33,774 nt of DNA from Ignavibacteriota bacterium. Lineage in GTDB: Bacteria; Bacteroidota; Ignavibacteria; UBA10030; UBA6906. Shown here one piece after another: positions 30,153-33,774 of this stretch. Both the position numbers and the translations under genes were made by a program. The number at the start of each line of letters is the position of its first letter. The stretch's first letter is position 1. The DNA lies in assembly GCA_003158475.1 (NCBI GenBank), contig PMJR01000044.1, forward strand, positions 1 to 33,774. Reading direction: 5' to 3'. The notes under the pieces were generated by a model. The model made no database searches. It saw only the letters and a list, made by a program, of their open reading frames with translations, and was not told the DNA's origin.

Positions 30153-31331
30153 CTAATACCTCGGCATATCGGGGTCAATCAGCTCTGCCCACTTGTCAAC
30201 CCCCCCGAGAAGATTTTTTACCTTGCGGAACCCCAACTGTTTCAGGAATTGAACAGCTTGCCCGCTGCGAATCCCGCTGTGGCAATACACGACGGTGTCC
30301 AGCGACGAATCGAGCTCGTGCACCCGCCGCGGAAGGTCGTTCAGGGGAATCAGGTGGCCCCCGAGATTCACGATTTCATATTCCTGGGGTTCACGCACAT
30401 CCAGGAGGAATATGTTCTCTCCGCGGTCGATCTTCGCCTTGAATGCCGCGACAGAGATCGCGTTCTCATCTTTCCCCATGCCGGCGGACGGCAGAGGTGC
30501 GATTCCGCAGAACATTTCATAGTCTATCAGCTCAGTTATCGAGGGGTGATCACCGCATACCGCACACTCCGGATTCCGGCGGAGTTTGAGCTCGCGGGTC
30601 TTCATCGTGAGCGCGTCGAAAAGAAGAAGCCTTCCGACGAGAGGCGCACCGATCCCCAATATGAGCTTCACCGTTTCAGCCGCCTGTAGTGTCCCGATTA
30701 TTCCCGGGAGGACGCCCAGCACCCCTCCCTCGGCGCAGCTCGGGACAAGACCCGGAGGGGGCGGGTCCGCGTACAGGCACCGGTAGCATGGCCCGCCGGG
30801 AGCTGAGAAAACGGACACCTGCCCTTCGAACCGGAATATGCTCCCGTAGACATTGGGCTTCTTCAGAAGCACGCACGCATCATTGACCAGGTAGCGGGTC
30901 GGGAAATTGTCGGTCCCATCGGCGACCAGATCGAAACGCCCGAGTATCTCGAGGGCGTTCCCGGAGGTCAGTCGCGTGCTGAAGAGCTCCACTTCGACGT
31001 TCGGGTTGACGGAATATATCCGGTCTTTCGCGGAGTCCAGCTTCGGCCTCCCGACGTCAGGCGTGGAGTGCAAAATCTGCCGCTGGAGGTTCGACTCGTC
31101 CACGACATCAAAATCGACGATACCGATCCTGCCGATCCCTGCGGCTGCGAGGTAGAGCGCCAGGGGAGAACCGAGGCCCCCCGCCCCCACCAACAGGACA
31201 CTTGCGGCTTTCAATTTCATCTGCCCTTCAAGCCCCACTTCCGGCAATATGAGATGGCGGCCATACCGCCTGATCTCTTCGCGCGAGAGGCGGACATCAG
31301 ATTTTGAGCCCCTACCCCCTGTTTCTCTCAT
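30153..31331 (-). CDS. MoeB/ThiF-family adenylyltransferase-sulfurtransferase with rhodanese domain (MoeZ-type)
   Basis: 392 aa. The E1-like domain (residues 15-265) has the nucleotide site GAGGLGSP, the catalytic RQ (NLQRQ), zinc pairs C182/C185 and C256/C259 and C199 in the SCAEGG loop. The C-terminal rhodanese domain (about 290-385) has active-site C350 in YCHSGIRSG. Such proteins adenylate the C-terminal Gly of a sulfur carrier and replace AMP with sulfur to give a thiocarboxylate. The start at 31331 is four bases after the carrier stop; its ribosome site AAGGAG lies inside the last codons of the carrier gene. Placed last in the cysM operon, it most likely activates the carrier encoded just before it. 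Confidence 0.95.
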   Translation of the reverse strand: MRETGGRGSKSDVRLSREEIRRYGRHLILPEVGLEGQMKLKAASVLLVGAGGLGSPLALYLAAAGIGRIGIVDFDVVDESNLQRQILHSTPDVGRPKLDSAKDRIYSVNPNVEVELFSTRLTSGNALEILGRFDLVADGTDNFPTRYLVNDACVLLKKPNVYGSIFRFEGQVSVFSAPGGPCYRCLYADPPPPGLVPSCAEGGVLGVLPGIIGTLQAAETVKLILGIGAPLVGRLLLFDALTMKTRELKLRRNPECAVCGDHPSITELIDYEMFCGIAPLPSAGMGKDENAISVAAFKAKIDRGENIFLLDVREPQEYEIVNLGGHLIPLNDLPRRVHELDSSLDTVVYCHSGIRSGQAVQFLKQLGFRKVKNLLGGVDKWAELIDPDMPRY

Positions 31332-31335
31332 TGGA

Positions 31336-31623
31336 TCAGCTCCTTCCGCCGGCTATCGATGGGATAATGCTCACAGTGTCTTTCTCCGAGACCAGTGTCT
31401 GTTCCTTCTGCAAATAGCGGATGTCCTCGTCGTTGACGTACACGTTGACGAAGTTCCTGAGGGAACCCGTTTCGTCGTAGAGGTGCTTCTTCAGAGGAGC
31501 ATACGTCGCAGTCAGCCTCTGGAGGAGCTCGCCGACAGTGCTCCCCTCGAGGACGACGCTCTCCTTTTTCTCCGTATATGTCCTGAGCGGCGTGGGAATC
31601 AATACGCGTGTTGCCATTGTCAT
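31336..31623 (-). CDS. MoaD/ThiS-like sulfur carrier (CysO type) ending GGRS
   Basis: 95 aa, a ubiquitin-like beta-grasp protein: VLIPTPLRTYTEKKESVVLEG, TVGELLQRL, FVNVYVNDEDIRYL and the end DTVSIIPSIAGGRS. In CysO the C-terminal Gly-Gly is turned into a thiocarboxylate that supplies sulfur for cysteine. Here two residues (Arg-Ser) follow the di-glycine and must be removed before activation; a JAMM protease is encoded just upstream. The codons for Arg-Ser (AGG AGC) also form the ribosome site of the next gene. ATG 31623 overlaps the protease stop (ATGA) and has GGAG four bases upstream; a second ATG two codons later is possible. Confidence 0.9.
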   Translation of the reverse strand: MTMATRVLIPTPLRTYTEKKESVVLEGSTVGELLQRLTATYAPLKKHLYDETGSLRNFVNVYVNDEDIRYLQKEQTLVSEKDTVSIIPSIAGGRS

Positions 31624-32144
31624 CTGTCTCCTGTTCTGGTGTGTGCCTGCGTTGATCCGGTATGCCCGAGGCCTTCGCGCACATCGCGAACGACATCCCG
31701 TTCGGCGCTGTCGACGATCTCTTCATCAAACCCCGAACGGTCTTCCTTCAACACCCACGACCTGGTTGCCGCAGGGATTCCCCCCTCGACGGCGACAATC
31801 ACATACGAGCACCATGGCCACGCATGGTCCAGGTCAAACTGCGATGGCCGTGCCGGGTGATCGGGGTGGGAATGGTAGAACCCCATCACGCCGAGCCCCT
31901 CTGCACCTGCCGCAACCTCAGCCCTCCTGTACTCTTCCGGCGCGATCAGGAACCGCCGCGTCCGATTCTCTTCCCGGGCGTTGCCTATTCGGATGACATC
32001 ATACACTTCCTTCCCGGCGTCACGCTCTGTTCCAAGGAGTATGCCGCAGCATTCCTCGGGATACGCCTCCATTGCATGTACCCGTATTTTGTGCATGGAA
32101 GCACGCGACAATGCCATTGTGGGGGCCGGCGTCGGGTCGATCAT
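31620..32144 (-). CDS. JAMM/MPN metalloprotease (Mec-type, M67)
   Basis: 174 aa. Complete JAMM motif: E31 in YPEECCG, then HSHPDHPARPSQFD, giving H91, H93, S101 and D104 (HxH-x7-S-x2-D) for one zinc. In Mycobacterium tuberculosis, Mec releases cysteine from the CysO-cysteine conjugate made by CysM; related proteases trim extra residues from sulfur carriers in other systems. Both tasks fit here. The start at 32144 (MIDPTPA) has GGAGGAG seven bases upstream and lies four bases after the cysM stop; a longer in-frame start at 32171 would overlap cysM. The acidic tail beyond residue 145 is outside the core domain. Confidence 0.93.
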   Translation of the reverse strand: MIDPTPAPTMALSRASMHKIRVHAMEAYPEECCGILLGTERDAGKEVYDVIRIGNAREENRTRRFLIAPEEYRRAEVAAGAEGLGVMGFYHSHPDHPARPSQFDLDHAWPWCSYVIVAVEGGIPAATRSWVLKEDRSGFDEEIVDSAERDVVRDVREGLGHTGSTQAHTRTGDR

Positions 32145-32148
32145 CAGG

Positions 32149-33078
32149 TTACTCCTCCCAGAATCGCTCACTCAGGTACCTGCTCCCGTGGTCGGGAAAT
32201 ACCGTGACGACAACCCCCGCGACCAGGCGCTGAGCAACCTGGAGGGCGGCCACCACGGAGGCCGCAGAGGATACACCCACCAGGAACCCCTCCGCTTTCG
32301 CCAGGCGCCTCGCCATTTCGTGCGCGGCGCCGGTCGAGACTTCCAGGTGTTCGTCCGCCAGTTTTGCGTCGTAGATGCCCGGGACCATGGCCGTCTGAAG
32401 ATGTTTCAAACCTTCCAGACCGTGGAGGGGGGAATCGGGTTGAAACGAGATGCAGCGAATTGTCGCGTTGAGCTCTTTCAGGCGACGGGCCGTGCCTACA
32501 AATGTACCCGACGTCCCTATTCCGGCAACAAAGTGAGTGACAGCGTTCCCGCTCTGCTTGTAAATCTCGATGGCGGTGGTCCTGTAATGGGCCTGCCAGT
32601 TTGCGGGATTATTGTACTGGTCGGGATAGAAGTATTCATCAGGATGATCTGCCACAAGCTTCTTCACATAGAGCTGCGCCCCGTCCGTCCCTTCGAGCGG
32701 GTCGGTGTACATGACGTCCGCCCCGTAGGCAGACAGGATCCGTTTCCGTTCGGAGCCTGCGTTGGCAGGAACAGCGAGCTTCACGCGGTATCCGAGGGCG
32801 GCGCCGATCATCGCGTACGCGATCCCGGTATTACCGCTCGTCGCATCAATGATGGTCTTTCCCCTCGTGAGTGCACCGCTCCTCTCCCCTTCCCGTATCA
32901 TGCTGAGCGCCGCCCTGTCCTTGACAGAACCCCCCGGATTGTACCATTCCGCCTTGGCGAATACCTCAACGTGCGGGGAGACCCCCGGAAACTGCGGGAG
33001 CCTCAGAAGGGGGGTATTCCCGATCCGCTCGATGAGGGTCGGGGCGACGACTTCGGGATATGTCAATGAACCAATCAT
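32149..33078 (-). CDS. cysM: Cysteine synthase, CysM/CysO-dependent type (PLP enzyme)
   Basis: 309 aa, fold type II PLP enzyme. Seen: NPGGSVKDR with PLP lysine K53, TSGNTG (81-85) for the substrate carboxylate, and GIGTSGT (187-191) for the phosphate of PLP. QPDSPLHGLEGLKH at 213-226 is typical of cysteine synthases encoded with a sulfur carrier and JAMM protease. It would join activated serine (O-phospho- or O-acetylserine; I cannot tell which) with sulfur from the carrier thiocarboxylate. First gene of the operon cysM, JAMM protease, carrier, MoeB-rhodanese. No strong ribosome site precedes ATG 33078 and no convincing promoter was found upstream. Confidence 0.93.
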   Translation of the reverse strand: MIGSLTYPEVVAPTLIERIGNTPLLRLPQFPGVSPHVEVFAKAEWYNPGGSVKDRAALSMIREGERSGALTRGKTIIDATSGNTGIAYAMIGAALGYRVKLAVPANAGSERKRILSAYGADVMYTDPLEGTDGAQLYVKKLVADHPDEYFYPDQYNNPANWQAHYRTTAIEIYKQSGNAVTHFVAGIGTSGTFVGTARRLKELNATIRCISFQPDSPLHGLEGLKHLQTAMVPGIYDAKLADEHLEVSTGAAHEMARRLAKAEGFLVGVSSAASVVAALQVAQRLVAGVVVTVFPDHGSRYLSERFWEE

Positions 33079-33396
33079 GATGAAAACTGTATATGGTAGA
33101 ACGACGAGATCGAGAAATACGTTTCAAAAATGCGGTAAAACGCGCTGCGTCAACAGGGGCGAGGACAACAAGAGCAGGTGAGGTGAGGGGAGCCGGGGCG
33201 CATGTCAGGAGCCGCCTTTGGGGCCAGGAATGTGCGCAGGACGTTCATACGGTAATTAAGTCTCAAAGAGGATGTTGTCAAATCCTGAAGTGATGATCCT
33301 GAGCAATTTTCCCGGCAAAAGAGACGTATTTTGCGTACAATTCATTTGCTGCCGGACCGAAAAGATGTATGCATCAATCATTAGAGAAAACACGTG
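33079..33396. other. 318-bp gap between divergent genes, nothing firm
   Basis: Divergent control region for cysM (left) and the DUF2064 gene (right). I see TACAAT at 33335-33340 on the plus strand and short AT-rich runs, but no convincing -35 partner, no riboswitch consensus I can recognise and no T-box. Small ORFs here lack ribosome sites and coding character. Confidence 0.5.
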
Positions 33397-33774
33397 ATGG
33401 GTGTATCAGGTTCCCTTACGAGCCCGGAAAACAGGCCCGGAACGCAGGTGCGCAGAGCCATGGGAGCAGCCGGGGAGCGGGCGCTTATCATATTCGCCGC
33501 ATTGCCGAAGCCCGGCGACGTGAAGAAGCGGCTCGCCAGAGAGATCGGCATACAACCGGCAACGGCACTCTATAACGAGCTTGCCCTCCACACATTCCGG
33601 ATCGGGCAGGATGCCCTTGACAAGGGATGGACTGTATTTCTATTCCATGACCCGAAAGTGAAGGAGGATGAGGTGCATCAGTGGGTCAAAAGGGATTTCC
33701 AGTACGTCGCCGAAAGGGGGCCAAATCCGGGGGCGCGTATACACCACGCCTTCGACTATACATTTCATCACCGC
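33397..33774 (+). CDS. DUF2064 / TIGR04282-type glycosyltransferase-like protein, truncated by the window edge
   Basis: First 126 codons of a gene that leaves the window. After an N-terminal leader of about 28 residues, LIIFAALPKPGDVKKRLAREIG matches the family opening (usual form K-x-P-x-P-G-x-V-K-T-R-L), followed by ALYNELALHTFRIG, TVFLFHDP and ERGPNPGARIHHAFDYTF, the usual Q-G-x-D-L-G-x-R-M-x-x-A-F segment in changed form. The family has a nucleotide-diphospho-sugar transferase fold and unknown substrates. The first Lys and the Thr of the KTR signature are changed (A and K). Start uncertain: ATG 33397 or ATG 33460 (nearer the domain); neither has a strong ribosome site. Confidence 0.8.
   Translation, partial: MGVSGSLTSPENRPGTQVRRAMGAAGERALIIFAALPKPGDVKKRLAREIGIQPATALYNELALHTFRIGQDALDKGWTVFLFHDPKVKEDEVHQWVKRDFQYVAERGPNPGARIHHAFDYTFHHR

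Overview
The window looks like part of a chromosome from the FCB superphylum, most likely an Ignavibacteriota/Chlorobiota-type lineage rather than classical Bacteroidota. This is inferred from C-terminal sorting domains with NFPNPFNPST / NYPNPFNPST motifs, many signal-peptide and lipoprotein genes, a Wzi-like barrel, a fused MsrA-MsrB lipoprotein, moderately high G+C, and clear Shine-Dalgarno sites at many starts (Bacteroidota proper mostly lack them). I see no rRNA, tRNA, CRISPR array, insertion sequence or phage gene.

Layout. 1-2010 (minus): a lipoprotein, a second lipoprotein and a half-length TolC-like protein, running off the left edge. 2011-2602 (plus): promoter, two tiny overlapping ORFs and a small helix-turn-helix protein. 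2675-5642 (minus): a protein that is only signal peptide plus sorting tail, a TPR protein and a flippase-like membrane protein. 5807-10418 (plus): a beta-barrel protein, then an exported peptidase operon (M28 peptidase, unknown secreted protein, M24 aminopeptidase). 10420-13247: an unknown secreted protein (minus) and a Wzi-like protein (plus). 13375-17370 (minus): ECF sigma factor, zinc-finger anti-sigma factor, GH172 (DUF2961) glycosidase and GalT in one tight operon; two paralogous membrane proteins diverge from it (17478-18229, plus). 18236-21623 (minus): a subtilase with sorting tail and two unknown exported proteins. 21875-27226: an OprB-like porin and a sigma54-promoted response regulator (plus), facing a hybrid histidine kinase and NarL-type regulator (minus). 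27457-29833 (minus): MsrAB and two unknown genes. 30153-33078 (minus): cysM, JAMM protease, CysO-type sulfur carrier and MoeB-rhodanese, a complete protein-thiocarboxylate cysteine synthesis operon. 33397-end (plus): partial DUF2064 transferase.

The strongest new observation is regulatory. The gap between the ECF sigma gene and the divergent membrane-protein pair is filled by a 67-bp dyad made of two back-to-back copies of TGTAAGAAAAT-N11-GCGTCTAA, which has the form of an ECF promoter. A third exact copy, with identical spacing, lies 15 kb away, correctly oriented in front of the lipoprotein/TolC-like operon. A weaker fourth candidate precedes the subtilase. I infer a small ECF regulon: the sigma operon itself (carrying GH172 and GalT), the membrane-protein pair and an envelope/efflux operon.
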